A stretch of DNA of 57,665 nt, taken from Patescibacteria group bacterium (GTDB taxonomy: Bacteria > Patescibacteria > Microgenomatia > Daviesbacterales > UBA10151). The DNA lies in NCBI GenBank assembly GCA_023487645.1, contig JAMDBX010000070.1, positions 1-57,665 of the forward strand, written 5' to 3'. Positions 15,889 to 24,530 of this stretch are shown piece after piece. The notes below the pieces were generated by a model, which was given only the letters and a program-made list of their open reading frames with translations, was not told the DNA's origin and did not search any database. Both the position numbers and the translations under genes were made by a program. Numbering within the stretch: the first letter of the stretch is position 1; each line of letters begins with the position of its first letter.

Positions 15889-16320
15889 TTAAGCTCTTTC
15901 CTGAAGTTGGCTTAAAAGATTTTTTTGGATCCTAAGCAGCTCTTTTAAATCTTTTGCCGGGATCTGGGAAAAAACTTGCTTCATGTGAATCCTTCTCTCT
16001 TCTTTGAAACGTTTAATTTCTGCACTTCCCTCTAAAGTAATTGAAAGCCTAATTACCCTTCTGTCTTTAGTATCGTCAACTCTTTTTACCAGCCCCGTCT
16101 TCACTAACCTTTCAACCAGTTGGGTGGTTGAAGAAAGGGAGACATGTAAAAATTCGCTCAGCTGGGTGGTGGTAATTTTATCGTTTTCACTAATAAAGCG
16201 CAAAGCATTTAGCTGCAAAAAAGTTGTCGCGGTATTAATCAAAGAACTTTGAGACTGTTTACGGATAAATCTCCAAATTTCTGCCATAGTAGTCACTAAT
16301 TCATCCAAATCATTTTCCAT
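15889..16320 (-). CDS. MarR-family transcriptional regulator
   Basis: 143 residues. The winged helix-turn-helix region (about 50-105) contains TTTQLSEFLHVSLSSTTQLVERLVKTGLVKR followed by a DDTKDRRVIRLSIT wing, the classic MarR pattern. It is the first gene of the exporter operon, 17 nt before the adaptor gene. The inverted repeats just upstream (16321-16371) are its likely operator, so it probably represses its own operon and perhaps the divergent kinase. MarR proteins are usually released from DNA by small aromatic ligands or oxidants; the ligand here is unknown. Confidence 0.92.
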   Translation of the reverse strand: MENDLDELVTTMAEIWRFIRKQSQSSLINTATTFLQLNALRFISENDKITTTQLSEFLHVSLSSTTQLVERLVKTGLVKRVDDTKDRRVIRLSITLEGSAEIKRFKEERRIHMKQVFSQIPAKDLKELLRIQKNLLSQLQERA

Positions 16321-16386
16321 CAGATAAATACTTCATCTAATAAATAGTTTATTACATAAAGTATTTATCTGTCAATACCGCGGTAT
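16321..16386. promoter_or_regulatory. Divergent control region with nested inverted repeats (likely MarR operator)
   Basis: A perfect 13-bp inverted repeat (cagataaatactt 16321-16333, aagtatttatctg 16359-16371) encloses a second palindrome, TAATAAA-TAG-TTTATTA (16338-16354). A third, ATACCGCGGTAT, lies at 16375-16386. On the minus strand TTGACA (16375-16370) overlaps the outer arm and fits a -35 box for marR. The layout is typical of an autoregulated MarR operon. Confidence 0.75.
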
Positions 16387-16390
16387 TTCA

Positions 16391-16420
16391 TTGACACCAC
16401 TTAAACTCTACTGCTACCAT
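16391..16420 (+). promoter_or_regulatory. Promoter of the histidine kinase, probably leaderless
   Basis: TTGACA (16391-16396), 18-bp spacer, TACCAT (16415-16420). The kinase ATG at 16428 lies 7 nt after the -10 box, so transcription should begin at or next to the start codon. Confidence 0.6.
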
Positions 16421-16427
16421 AAAATTA

Positions 16428-17951
16428 ATGCTCCAAACTTCCTTAGCACACCAACAACCCAAGGGCTATGAGGAATTCCCCTTAAAAAAGAACTTGCAAA
16501 AAAGGGTAACGATTTTAGTGTTAAGTTTCTTTACCCTTACCCTCACAGCCAATGTCGCCACTTATCTTTATCCCAACTATTCGCCTGTCCTATTTCCTAT
16601 TGTTTCCATTGTAGCCTTGGGGAGTATATTTATAATTTGGAATTCCTTCAAGCCCTTGGAAGAGCTTTATACCGGGGTCAAGGTGTTGGCTTCCGGTGAA
16701 CTCAAACACCGTTTTAATATCCACACTGGAGACGAAGTTGAAGCTATTGCCCAAATCCTCAATACCATGGCTAAAAATCTAGATAACGGCCTGAAGGAAG
16801 CCTCCCAAGATAAAAACTTTGTCTTTTCCGAAAGAAATAAATTAGAAGCTATTATCTCTTCTATTGTTGACGGGGTTATTGTTTTAGGCTTACACCAAAA
16901 TGTCATCATGGCCAATAAAGCTGCAGAAAAAATCACCGGATATCAAAGCGAAGAAATGGTTGGCCATCAGATTGACGGACTAATCATCATTAAAGACCAG
17001 TCAAACAATATCGTCTCTTCCAAAGAATATTGTCAAAAAGAGGATATGGACAGTTCTCCAATACCCAATGTTCTAAAAGGAGTTCATATTTTATCCAAAA
17101 ACGGCAAAGAATTTCAGGCAGACCTGACTGTCTCTCCTATAAACGAAGGAATCCGGGGAGATCTAAGCTACATTATCCTATTACATGATACCAGTCAAAA
17201 CAAACAACTGGAACAAATGCAGATAGATTTTGTCTCCATGGCTTCACATGAGATTAGAACACCACTCACCAGCATCATTAATTACCTTTCCACTATTCAG
17301 GAAGAAAACAAACTGAAATCGGAAACTAAAGAATTTTTAAACCGGGCTTTAACCAGCGCCCAACAGCTTTCCGTTTTGGTAGATAATTTACTAAATGTCT
17401 CTAAAATCGAAAGAGGCTCTTTTGCCCTTTCCTTACACCCCCTGGATTGGAAAAAAATTCTTACCCGAGCAGTGGAAAACAACACCGGACAAGCAGTGGA
17501 TAAACATATCAATCTTCATTTAAAATTACCCGAAGGGCCACTGCCTAAAGTTTTAGCTGATGAAATCAGGATTAATGAAGTTTTAAACAACCTGATTAAT
17601 AATGCCGTTATCCACAACAAAGAAGACGGTGATGTCGAAGTCGGAACTAAAACAGAAGGTGACCAGGTAGTTACCTATGTCCGGGATAATGGCCTGGGTA
17701 TCCCTAAAGATGCTATTCCCCATCTGTTTACCAAATTTTTCCGAGTTAAGGGATCTTTAGAGCAAATGAAAGAAGGCAGCGGTTTGGGACTATATATGTC
17801 TAAATCGATCGTTAATTTGCACCATGGTAAAATTTGGTTAGATTCAAAAGAGGGGGAAGGTTCAACATTTTATTTTAGCTTACCCACTGAAAATTCTATT
17901 AAATCCCAACCTACAATTGCCCAGTTAGGGTCTGAAAAAACCTCATCGTAA
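16428..17951 (+). CDS. Membrane histidine kinase with HAMP and PAS domains
   Basis: 507 residues. Two close membrane segments (about 28-47 and 52-70), HAMP (about 70-125), PAS (about 135-260, VIMANKAAEKITGYQSEEMVG), HisKA with the phospho-acceptor in SHEIRTPL near residue 273, then HATPase with N box (NEVLNNLINNAVIHN), G1 DNGLGIP and G2 GSGLGLY. With almost no external loop it probably senses a membrane or cytoplasmic signal through the PAS domain. It is followed by a receiver-only regulator with its own promoter. Divergence from marR suggests a link to the exporter, which is inference. Confidence 0.95.
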   Translation: MLQTSLAHQQPKGYEEFPLKKNLQKRVTILVLSFFTLTLTANVATYLYPNYSPVLFPIVSIVALGSIFIIWNSFKPLEELYTGVKVLASGELKHRFNIHTGDEVEAIAQILNTMAKNLDNGLKEASQDKNFVFSERNKLEAIISSIVDGVIVLGLHQNVIMANKAAEKITGYQSEEMVGHQIDGLIIIKDQSNNIVSSKEYCQKEDMDSSPIPNVLKGVHILSKNGKEFQADLTVSPINEGIRGDLSYIILLHDTSQNKQLEQMQIDFVSMASHEIRTPLTSIINYLSTIQEENKLKSETKEFLNRALTSAQQLSVLVDNLLNVSKIERGSFALSLHPLDWKKILTRAVENNTGQAVDKHINLHLKLPEGPLPKVLADEIRINEVLNNLINNAVIHNKEDGDVEVGTKTEGDQVVTYVRDNGLGIPKDAIPHLFTKFFRVKGSLEQMKEGSGLGLYMSKSIVNLHHGKIWLDSKEGEGSTFYFSLPTENSIKSQPTIAQLGSEKTSS

Positions 17952-17953
17952 GC

Positions 17954-17982
17954 TTGACAAGTTTTGGAAAAACCCATACCAT
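17954..17982 (+). promoter_or_regulatory. Promoter of the response regulator, probably leaderless
   Basis: TTGACA (17954-17959), 17-bp spacer, TACCAT (17977-17982). The GTG start at 17989 is 6 nt downstream. The -10 sequence is the same as at the kinase promoter 1.6 kb upstream. Confidence 0.6.
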
Positions 17983-17988
17983 AAAAAT

Positions 17989-18396
17989 GTGCAATCAAGC
18001 GGTAAAAAAATTCTCCTTATTGAAGATGAAGCCTTTATTGCGGATATTTATGCCCGTGAACTAACAAAAGAAGGGTTTAATGTCAGAACTGAAAAGGATG
18101 GACCAAGCGGTCTAAAAGCTTTAGAGGAAGATACTTACGACCTGCTTTTGCTAGATATCATGCTTCCCGGAATGCACGGGCTGGAACTACTACGCCAGTG
18201 GCGGTTAAAAGAGCCCAACTCGACGATGCCGGTGTTACTGCTTACTAATTTAGGACAAGATGAAGTCATCAAAGAAGCTTTCACCTTGGGAGCCCGAGGA
18301 TATTTAATCAAAGCTTCTTACACCCCCAAACAGATCGTCGGGGAAATTATCAATGCCTTATCCGGCAAACAAGCCGGAACACTATCTCCAAGCTAA
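17989..18396 (+). CDS. Stand-alone receiver-domain response regulator
   Basis: 135 residues from a GTG start. A single CheY-like receiver fills the protein: acidic pocket IEDE near the N-terminus, phospho-acceptor Asp near residue 56 in LLLLDIMLPG, the Thr of LLLTNLG and the Lys of YLIKAS. No DNA-binding output domain follows. It probably acts by protein contact, as a phosphorelay step or with the upstream kinase. An ATG at 17987 is in another frame. Confidence 0.9.
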   Translation: MQSSGKKILLIEDEAFIADIYARELTKEGFNVRTEKDGPSGLKALEEDTYDLLLLDIMLPGMHGLELLRQWRLKEPNSTMPVLLLTNLGQDEVIKEAFTLGARGYLIKASYTPKQIVGEIINALSGKQAGTLSPS

Positions 18397-18501
18397 TTTT
18401 CATTCATTATTTCAGAAAATTTTTCCTGAAGAAATTTCTTTTGAATTTGATAAATACGCTGAAATTCTTCAAAAGATATTTTCTTATATCTCATTAACAA
18501 A

Positions 18502-20508
18502 CTATCTTAAAAAAGGTACCAGAAGTAAAGCCACAATGTTGGCTACTTTGATCATGGGATTGATGGCTGGGCCAGCTGTATCTTTATACGGATCGCCGAC
18601 TGTGTCTCCAGTGACCGCTGCCTGATGGGCCGGGGATTTTTTACCGCCAAAATTGCCAGCCTCAATATATTTTTTAGCATTATCCCAAGCCGCTCCTCCG
18701 GTAGTCATTGAGATGGCTACAAAGATACCGGTCACAATAATGCCTACTAACATTCCACCTAAGGCAGCTGGTCCAAGCGCTAAACCGACAATAATCGGAG
18801 CAACAACCGGAATAATTGCCGGCAAAAGCATTTCTTTTTGGGCTGCTTCCGTCACAATGGCTACCGCCTGGCCATAATCCGGCTTAGCTTTGCCTGTCAT
18901 AATACCCTTAATATCTTTAAATTGACGTCTAACCTCATTGACTACAGCATAAGCAGCTTTACCCACTGCTTCCATCGCTAAGGCCCCAAAAAAGTATGGC
19001 AACGCCCCTCCAATAAACAAGCCAATGATAACTTTTGGATCGGAGAGGGAAAAAGTCATTTCCTTTCCTATTGCCAGAAGTTCTTCTGAATAAGAAGCAA
19101 AAAGCACCAAAGCCGCCAACCCTGCTGAAGCAATGGCATAACCTTTAGTCACGGCTTTAGTGGTATTACCTACTGCATCCAGAGGATCGGTGACATTTCG
19201 AACAGACTCAGATAATTCCGCCATTTCAGCAATCCCTCCGGCATTATCAGTAATCGGACCATAAGCATCAATAGCCACAATTATTCCCGTCATCGAAAGC
19301 ATGGACATAGCGGCCACTGCAATTCCATAAAGTCCTGCCAAACTATAGGCAGTGATGATAACTCCTGAAATAAGCAGGATTGGTAATAAGGTTGATTTCA
19401 TAGATAAGGCCAATCCGGCAATTACATTTGTTCCATGTCCAGTAGTGGAGGCTTGAGCGATACCTTTCACCGGATTATAGGCAGTAGAAGTGTAGTATTC
19501 AGTAATCAAAACCATCCCTATAGTTACAGCCAAACCTAAAAGAGAAGACCAATAAAGGCTAGTTACACTAAACTGCCCATTTCCTCCCATAATCCACAAG
19601 GTAATAGGATAAAAAAACAAAGCTGCTAAAACAGCAGAAGCTGCCAAACCTTTATACAAAGCCATCATAATATTTTTACTGTTGCCTAAACGGACAAAAA
19701 AAGTCCCGGCAATAGAGGCTATAATAGAGGCTGCGCCCAAAGCTAAAGGATAGGTAATGGCATTAGGAAAGTTAGCAAAAACCAAGCTTCCTAAAAGAAT
19801 AGTTGCGACGGCAGTTACTGCATATGTTTCAAAAAGATCTGCCGCCATCCCGGCACAATCTCCTACATTGTCGCCGACATTATCCGCAATCACCCCAGGG
19901 TTTCTTGGGTCATCCTCCGGGATCCCTGCCTCAATCTTCCCCACCATATCCGTACCTACGTCTGCCCCTTTAGTAAAAATTCCCCCTCCAAGTCTGGCAA
20001 AAACAGAAATTAAGCTTCCTCCAAAACCTAAACCCACCAAGGCCCGGACATCACCTGTTAAAAAGTAAAATCCTGCCACAGATAAAAGCCCCAGGCCTAC
20101 AACCATCAATCCTGTTACTGCTCCGCCTTTAAAGGAAACATCCAAAGCCTTGGATAATCCGTATTTAGCAGCTTCAGTGGTACGTACGTTCGCCCGTACA
20201 GCTACATTCATACCCACATAGCCGGCAAGCGCTGAAGCAATGGCGCCGACCAAAAAGCCTAAGGCTGTATTTTGACCAAGAAAAATCCACAGAACTAAAA
20301 ATAAAGGAACGGCAACATAAGCAATGGTGTGGTATTGTTTGTTAAGATAAGCACTGGCTCCTTCTTGGATGGCAATTGCAATTTCCCTCATCTTGTCGTT
20401 ACCAATAGGCAGCTTTAAAACCCAGGCAATAAGAACACCGCCATAAACCAATGATGCCAGCGCAGCAAGAATAATTAATCTATTTAAATTACCTAAAATA
20501 ACTTCCAC
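18502..20508 (-). CDS. hppA: Proton-pumping membrane pyrophosphatase, K+-independent type
   Basis: 668 residues from a GTG start, with about 16 membrane helices. Hallmarks are [41 protein letters not shown] and a C-terminal [19 protein letters not shown], which bind Mg-pyrophosphate. The motif [18 protein letters not shown] has Lys where K+-dependent enzymes have Ala, so it belongs to the K+-independent H+-translocating class. It hydrolyses pyrophosphate and pumps protons across the cell membrane, recovering energy from biosynthesis. Monocistronic and convergent with the response regulator. TTGACG (20545-20540), 18 bp, TAAATT (20521-20516) lies 7 nt before the GTG. Confidence 0.97.
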   Translation of the reverse strand: MEVILGNLNRLIILAALASLVYGGVLIAWVLKLPIGNDKMREIAIAIQEGASAYLNKQYHTIAYVAVPLFLVLWIFLGQNTALGFLVGAIASALAGYVGMNVAVRANVRTTEAAKYGLSKALDVSFKGGAVTGLMVVGLGLLSVAGFYFLTGDVRALVGLGFGGSLISVFARLGGGIFTKGADVGTDMVGKIEAGIPEDDPRNPGVIADNVGDNVGDCAGMAADLFETYAVTAVATILLGSLVFANFPNAITYPLALGAASIIASIAGTFFVRLGNSKNIMMALYKGLAASAVLAALFFYPITLWIMGGNGQFSVTSLYWSSLLGLAVTIGMVLITEYYTSTAYNPVKGIAQASTTGHGTNVIAGLALSMKSTLLPILLISGVIITAYSLAGLYGIAVAAMSMLSMTGIIVAIDAYGPITDNAGGIAEMAELSESVRNVTDPLDAVGNTTKAVTKGYAIASAGLAALVLFASYSEELLAIGKEMTFSLSDPKVIIGLFIGGALPYFFGALAMEAVGKAAYAVVNEVRRQFKDIKGIMTGKAKPDYGQAVAIVTEAAQKEMLLPAIIPVVAPIIVGLALGPAALGGMLVGIIVTGIFVAISMTTGGAAWDNAKKYIEAGNFGGKKSPAHQAAVTGDTVGDPYKDTAGPAINPMIKVANIVALLLVPFLR

Positions 20509-20560
20509 GCCTTCAAATTTACTATAAGTTGAGACAATACGTCAAGAGCCAAAAGGAAGA

Positions 20561-22981
20561 TTAAACAAAAGCGGGGGTATGGGGAATCTGTACGCGTTTA
20601 ACCGAGCTGGTAGTTGGTGGACGGGTCATGGCTATCTCTAACACCTCATTAATGTGCTTAACAAAAACAAATTCTACATCTTTTTGGACATAATCAGGGA
20701 TATCTTCCATATCCTTGCGGTTTGGTTCCGGGGCAATCACTGTTTTTACACCGGCTCGATGGGCTGCCAAAACCTTTTCTTTTAAACCGCCAATTTCCAG
20801 CACCCGGCCCCGCAAGGTCACCTCTCCGGTCATAGCCACCTCTTTTTTAACAGGAATTTTTGTAAAAGCTGAGATGATCGCCGTTGTTAAAGCAATACCG
20901 GCGGAAGGTCCGTCCTTCGGCACTGCCCCTTCCGGGATATGCACATGGACATCTACTTTATGGAAAAACTTTTCCGGAAGTCCCAGCTCTTTCCAATGGG
21001 AACGGACATAAGATAAAGCTGCAGTTCCCGATTCTTTCATCACATCGCCCAGTTGTCCGGTTAAAATCAGCTGTCCTTTTCCCGGCATTAAAGTCACTTC
21101 AATGAAAATAATATCTCCACCGACTTCTGTCCAAGCCAATCCTGTGGTCATACCTATCGTATCTTCTATCTCTGCCAGCTGAGGTGTATATTTTACCGGT
21201 CCAAGCAGTTTTGCCACTTCTTCAGGAGTTACCTTAAAAATTTTATCTTTACTACCTTCGGCAATCTTTCGGACAATCTTACGGATAATTGCCGCAATCT
21301 CTCTTTCCAGACTTCTTACTCCTGCCTCCCTGGTATAATTTTGAATGATGTTATAAATTGCCTCATCACTAAATTTAATCTGGTTTTCCTTGAGTCCATG
21401 CACAACAACTTCCTTGGGAATAAGAAAATTCTGGGCAATGTGAAATTTTTCACTTTCTGTGTATCCGGCATAACGGATAATCTCTAAACGGTCTTTTAGT
21501 GCCGGCGGAATCGTATCCAGAACATTGGCCGTGGTAATAAACATAGCATTGGAAAGGTCAAAAGGTACCTCCAAATAATGGTCAGAGAAGGCGTTGTTTT
21601 GTTCAGGATCAAGCGCCTCTAAAAGTGCTGCCGAAGGGTCACCGCGATAATCCGCTCCGATTTTATCAATTTCATCCATCATAAATACCGGATTAATACT
21701 ACCTGCTTGTTTAATACCCTGAATAATTCTTCCGGGCATAGAACCAACATAGGTGCGCCGGTGTCCCCGGATTTCCGCCTCATCGCGGATACCACCCAGT
21801 GAGACTTTCACAAATTTGCGTCCTAAAGAACGGGCGATAGATTTGCCGATGGAAGTTTTTCCCGTTCCTGGAGGACCGACAAAACACAAAATTGGTCCCT
21901 TTACCTTTCCCGAAAGTTTATGGACCGCCAGGTATTCTAAAATTCTTTCCTTAACCTTATTTAAACCGTAATGGTCTTCATCAAGTACTTTTTCAGCCTT
22001 TTTCATGTCAACTTTGGTCTTACCCTCAATTTTCCAAGGGAGATCGGTAAGCCATTCCAAATAATTTCTTTTATAAGATGCTTCAGGGTTATATTGGGAC
22101 ATCTTAGCCAAACTCATCAGCTCTTTCACTGCCTTTTCCCGGACATCTTTGGGCATACCCGAGCGCTTAATTTTCATTTCAAACTCATGAATTTCCTGGT
22201 TCTCATCACTTCCCCCCAACTCTTCCTCGATGCTTTTCATCTGTTCCCGTAAAATCGCCTCACGGGTCATTTTGGATACGCGTTCTTGGGTTTTTGTAGA
22301 GATATTTTGGGAAATTTCTAAAATTTTAATTTCTTTGGCCAAAAGTTCGGACAACCGCTGCAGCCTTTCAGAGGCTGAAATCATCTCTAATAACTGTTGT
22401 TTATCAATAGCCTTAAAATCAACGGCTTGAGCAATAGAATTAATTAACAGGTTAGGATCTTCATTTTGGGTAATTACAGACCAACTGGAAGCCCAATTAG
22501 ATAAAGCTCCCGGGTCAAAAAGAGGATTGCCGCCCAGCTCAATAAAATGACGGAACTGGTCTTTAGCAGTGCGCATTAACGCTTCAGTCTCTTCATTTTT
22601 TTCGTAAAGCTCAGGGATTTCTTCAACTTCCGCCTCTACAAAGGGATCAAACTGGGTAAAATTTTTAATATAAACCCGAACCAAGCCTTCAGCAGAGACT
22701 GTATACTCGCCATCAGGGTTTTTAATCATTCTTTTAATCAGACAAACTGTCCCGACCTGATAAAGGTCTTTTTCTTTAGGATCTTCTACACGGCTATTTT
22801 TCTGGGTTACAAAAACGATTAGGCGGTTAGTGTCCCAAGCGCGGTCTAAAGCTGACTTGGATTTTATCCGGCCGGAAACGATTGGCAATGAGGTGCCGGG
22901 AAACATAACTGTATCCCGAAGCGGCCCAACAGGCAGCCGGTCCGGAAGTTTGATTGATTGTGAAGAATAATCTGCAATCAT
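20561..22981 (-). CDS. lon: ATP-dependent protease Lon
   Basis: 806 residues, full length for bacterial LonA. The N-terminal substrate-binding domain (about 15-215) begins LPDRLPVGPLRDTVMFPG. The AAA+ domain has Walker A GPPGTGKTS near residue 374, Walker B VFMMDEIDK and a sensor region. The protease domain has the Ser of KDGPSAG near 691 and the Lys of GRVLEIGGLKEKV, forming the Ser-Lys dyad. It degrades misfolded and regulatory proteins in the cytoplasm. A CIRCE-like element overlaps its promoter, pointing to HrcA heat-shock control. Confidence 0.98.
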   Translation of the reverse strand: MIADYSSQSIKLPDRLPVGPLRDTVMFPGTSLPIVSGRIKSKSALDRAWDTNRLIVFVTQKNSRVEDPKEKDLYQVGTVCLIKRMIKNPDGEYTVSAEGLVRVYIKNFTQFDPFVEAEVEEIPELYEKNEETEALMRTAKDQFRHFIELGGNPLFDPGALSNWASSWSVITQNEDPNLLINSIAQAVDFKAIDKQQLLEMISASERLQRLSELLAKEIKILEISQNISTKTQERVSKMTREAILREQMKSIEEELGGSDENQEIHEFEMKIKRSGMPKDVREKAVKELMSLAKMSQYNPEASYKRNYLEWLTDLPWKIEGKTKVDMKKAEKVLDEDHYGLNKVKERILEYLAVHKLSGKVKGPILCFVGPPGTGKTSIGKSIARSLGRKFVKVSLGGIRDEAEIRGHRRTYVGSMPGRIIQGIKQAGSINPVFMMDEIDKIGADYRGDPSAALLEALDPEQNNAFSDHYLEVPFDLSNAMFITTANVLDTIPPALKDRLEIIRYAGYTESEKFHIAQNFLIPKEVVVHGLKENQIKFSDEAIYNIIQNYTREAGVRSLEREIAAIIRKIVRKIAEGSKDKIFKVTPEEVAKLLGPVKYTPQLAEIEDTIGMTTGLAWTEVGGDIIFIEVTLMPGKGQLILTGQLGDVMKESGTAALSYVRSHWKELGLPEKFFHKVDVHVHIPEGAVPKDGPSAGIALTTAIISAFTKIPVKKEVAMTGEVTLRGRVLEIGGLKEKVLAAHRAGVKTVIAPEPNRKDMEDIPDYVQKDVEFVFVKHINEVLEIAMTRPPTTSSVKRVQIPHTPAFV

Positions 22982-23012
22982 AAATTAAATAGTTAAAAAA
23001 TTAGCCTCCAAA

Positions 23013-23049
23013 CTAGCAGAATAGTAACATGAGTGCTAAGAAATAACAA
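23013..23049 (-). promoter_or_regulatory. lon promoter overlapped by a CIRCE-like (HrcA) operator
   Basis: GAGTGCTAA (23031-23039) is a perfect CIRCE right half. After the canonical 9-bp spacer the other half (23013-23021, ctagcagaa) keeps TAGCA of TTAGCACTC, 5 of 9 positions. On the minus strand TTGTTA (23049-23044), 17 bp and TACTAT (23026-23021) with an extended-10 TG form a promoter that the operator overlaps. A further TATAAT near 23078 could be a second promoter. Confidence 0.65.
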
Positions 23050-23118
23050 CCCCCTACTTTTTAGATACATTCCCTATTATAACGGAAACTAACTTTAAGT
23101 CTATAAACAATCTTACTT

Positions 23119-23661
23119 TTAATAATCAATTCCCTCTTTGGCTAAAAACCCTTTTTCAAATGGGTGTTTGATGGGTAACATTTCGGTCACCAAATCAGCT
23201 AATTTTACAATTTCCGGGTGAACATGATGCCCAGTTAATACCAAATCAACTTTCTCCGGTTTTTCCTTGATTAATTTGATAACCAGAGGTAAAGGTAAAA
23301 CATCTGCGGCAACCGCTCCGACAATCTCATCGGCTATCACTAGATCCCATTTGCCGGAAACCGTTTCTTGATAAAGTATCTCAAATGTTTTCTCAGCAGC
23401 CAATTTGTGCTCTTTTAGGGGTACTGTATCATTTAGGATTTTCACAAATCCCTTGCCACCCTGGATAATTTTTACAAAAGGTTGCAGCTTTTTTATCCCC
23501 TCAAGCTCACCGGTAAACCAAACCTTCCCAAATTGGACAAGTAGCACTTTTTTCTTATATCCCACAGCCCGCAGGGCCAACCCTAAAGCCGCTGTGGTTT
23601 TCCCCTTCCCTTCACCGGTATAAACAATCACCAACCCTTTTGTTTGAGGTTTAAATTTCAT
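23119..23661 (-). CDS. cobO: Cob(I)yrinic acid a,c-diamide adenosyltransferase
   Basis: 180 residues from ATG 23661, the usual length of the CobO/BtuR family. The P-loop is GEGKGKTTAALGLALRA near residues 15-22, followed by VLLVQFGK and DLVIADE. It transfers the adenosyl group of ATP to Co(I) corrinoids to make adenosylcobalamin. No corrinoid-ring synthesis genes are in the window, so it may work on salvaged cobalamin. The natural user is the B12-dependent ribonucleotide reductase encoded just upstream. A frame extending to 23730 would run through the REP-like hairpin and was not used. TATAAT (23676-23671) lies 9 nt before this ATG, which supports the start. Confidence 0.9.
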   Translation of the reverse strand: MKFKPQTKGLVIVYTGEGKGKTTAALGLALRAVGYKKKVLLVQFGKVWFTGELEGIKKLQPFVKIIQGGKGFVKILNDTVPLKEHKLAAEKTFEILYQETVSGKWDLVIADEIVGAVAADVLPLPLVIKLIKEKPEKVDLVLTGHHVHPEIVKLADLVTEMLPIKHPFEKGFLAKEGIDY

Positions 23662-23700
23662 CTGACAACAATTATAATCCCCACCCATCTGTTTAATCTG

Positions 23701-23715
23701 CCACCCTTGGGGTGG
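23701..23715. repeat. REP-like hairpin, left of the RAYT gene
   Basis: Inverted repeat CCACCC-TTG-GGGTGG preceded by CTG and followed by A. It shares the pattern CTG-CCACC-n5-GGTGG-A with the hairpin at 24411-24425 on the other side of the transposase gene. Confidence 0.7.
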
Positions 23716-23721
23716 ATTAGC

Positions 23722-23750
23722 TTGACACATGCGGATTTCTAAGATATTCT
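23722..23750 (+). promoter_or_regulatory. Promoter of the RAYT gene, near-leaderless
   Basis: TTGACA (23722-23727), 17-bp spacer, TATTCT (23745-23750). The ATG at 23759 follows 8 nt later. It lies just inside the left REP-like hairpin. Confidence 0.6.
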
Positions 23751-23758
23751 AGATTCAG

Positions 23759-24406
23759 ATGCCATCAAGAATTTTTCCATTCCTTAATGAATATTTTTAT
23801 CATATTTATAACCGTGGTAGTGAAAAGCGAACAATTTTTGAAAGCAGAAGAGACTATCAAAGGTTCTTAAAAACTCTCAAATATTATCAATTAGAAGGAC
23901 CAAAACCTAGATTTTCCCGTTTTCCTTCTCCCCTAGTTAAAGAATTAGATGAGTCAAAAAAAATTGTAAAGATTGTAGCCTACTGCTTAATGCCTAATCA
24001 TTTTCACATTCTATTAACTCCAACTAAAGATGGTTGTATTACTGAATTTATGAGTAAAGTAAGCAATAGCTACACCAAGTATTACAATACAAAATACGGC
24101 CGGGTTGGGCCTCTACTACAAGGAGAATTTAAGGCAGTAATCATGGAAAGTGACGAACAAATGATTCATGTTTCTCGTTATATTCATCTAAATCCTCTTG
24201 CGTCGGGAATTATAAAAGGACTCGATCAGTATAGGTGGTCTTCTTATCCTGAATATACAGGAAACACACATGTCGATTTCTGCTTTAAAGAGCAAATTTT
24301 GCAAAACTTCAAAAATTCTCAAAACTACCAACAATTTGTTTTGGACCAGGCCAGTTATGCTCAAGAATTAGAAATGATTAAACATCAATTAATTGATCAA
24401 GTTTAG
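23759..24406 (+). CDS. REP-associated tyrosine transposase (RAYT, Y1/IS200-like)
   Basis: 215 residues. It begins with the family pattern YHIYNRGSEKRTIFESRRDYQRF, has the HUH metal motif HFH in CLMPNHFHILLTP and the candidate nucleophile Tyr in SNSYTKYYNTKYGRVG, then LLQGEFKAV and RYIHLNP. RAYTs are single-copy relatives of IS200 transposases that cut and rejoin single-stranded DNA at REP palindromes. All motifs look intact. The gene sits alone between cobO and nrdJ, flanked by two related hairpins, so it may be the trans-acting enzyme for the palindromes here. The link to the other palindromes in the window is inference. Confidence 0.93.
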   Translation: MPSRIFPFLNEYFYHIYNRGSEKRTIFESRRDYQRFLKTLKYYQLEGPKPRFSRFPSPLVKELDESKKIVKIVAYCLMPNHFHILLTPTKDGCITEFMSKVSNSYTKYYNTKYGRVGPLLQGEFKAVIMESDEQMIHVSRYIHLNPLASGIIKGLDQYRWSSYPEYTGNTHVDFCFKEQILQNFKNSQNYQQFVLDQASYAQELEMIKHQLIDQV

Positions 24407-24410
24407 CCTG

Positions 24411-24425
24411 CCACCTCGGAGGTGG
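24411..24425. repeat. REP-like hairpin, right of the RAYT gene
   Basis: Inverted repeat CCACCTC-G-GAGGTGG, 5 nt after the RAYT stop codon, preceded by CTG and followed by A as in the left copy. A T-rich tract follows about 20 nt later, so it might also act as a weak terminator. Confidence 0.7.
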
Positions 24426-24530
24426 AAAGCTAAATACAGACTCTTTTTTGGACACATTTGATATCTTACAGGTGCAAAAAATTACACTTTGTTAAATTTT
24501 TAGTGATTATAAGATACTAGATTACAGAGG

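Noticed and set aside
18353..18625. Plus-strand frame of 90 residues after the response regulator
   Set aside because: It overlaps the ends of the response regulator and hppA and has no recognisable domain.
23662..23730. Longer start for cobO
   Set aside because: The extension translates the REP-like hairpin, and a TATAAT box lies between it and the family-length start.
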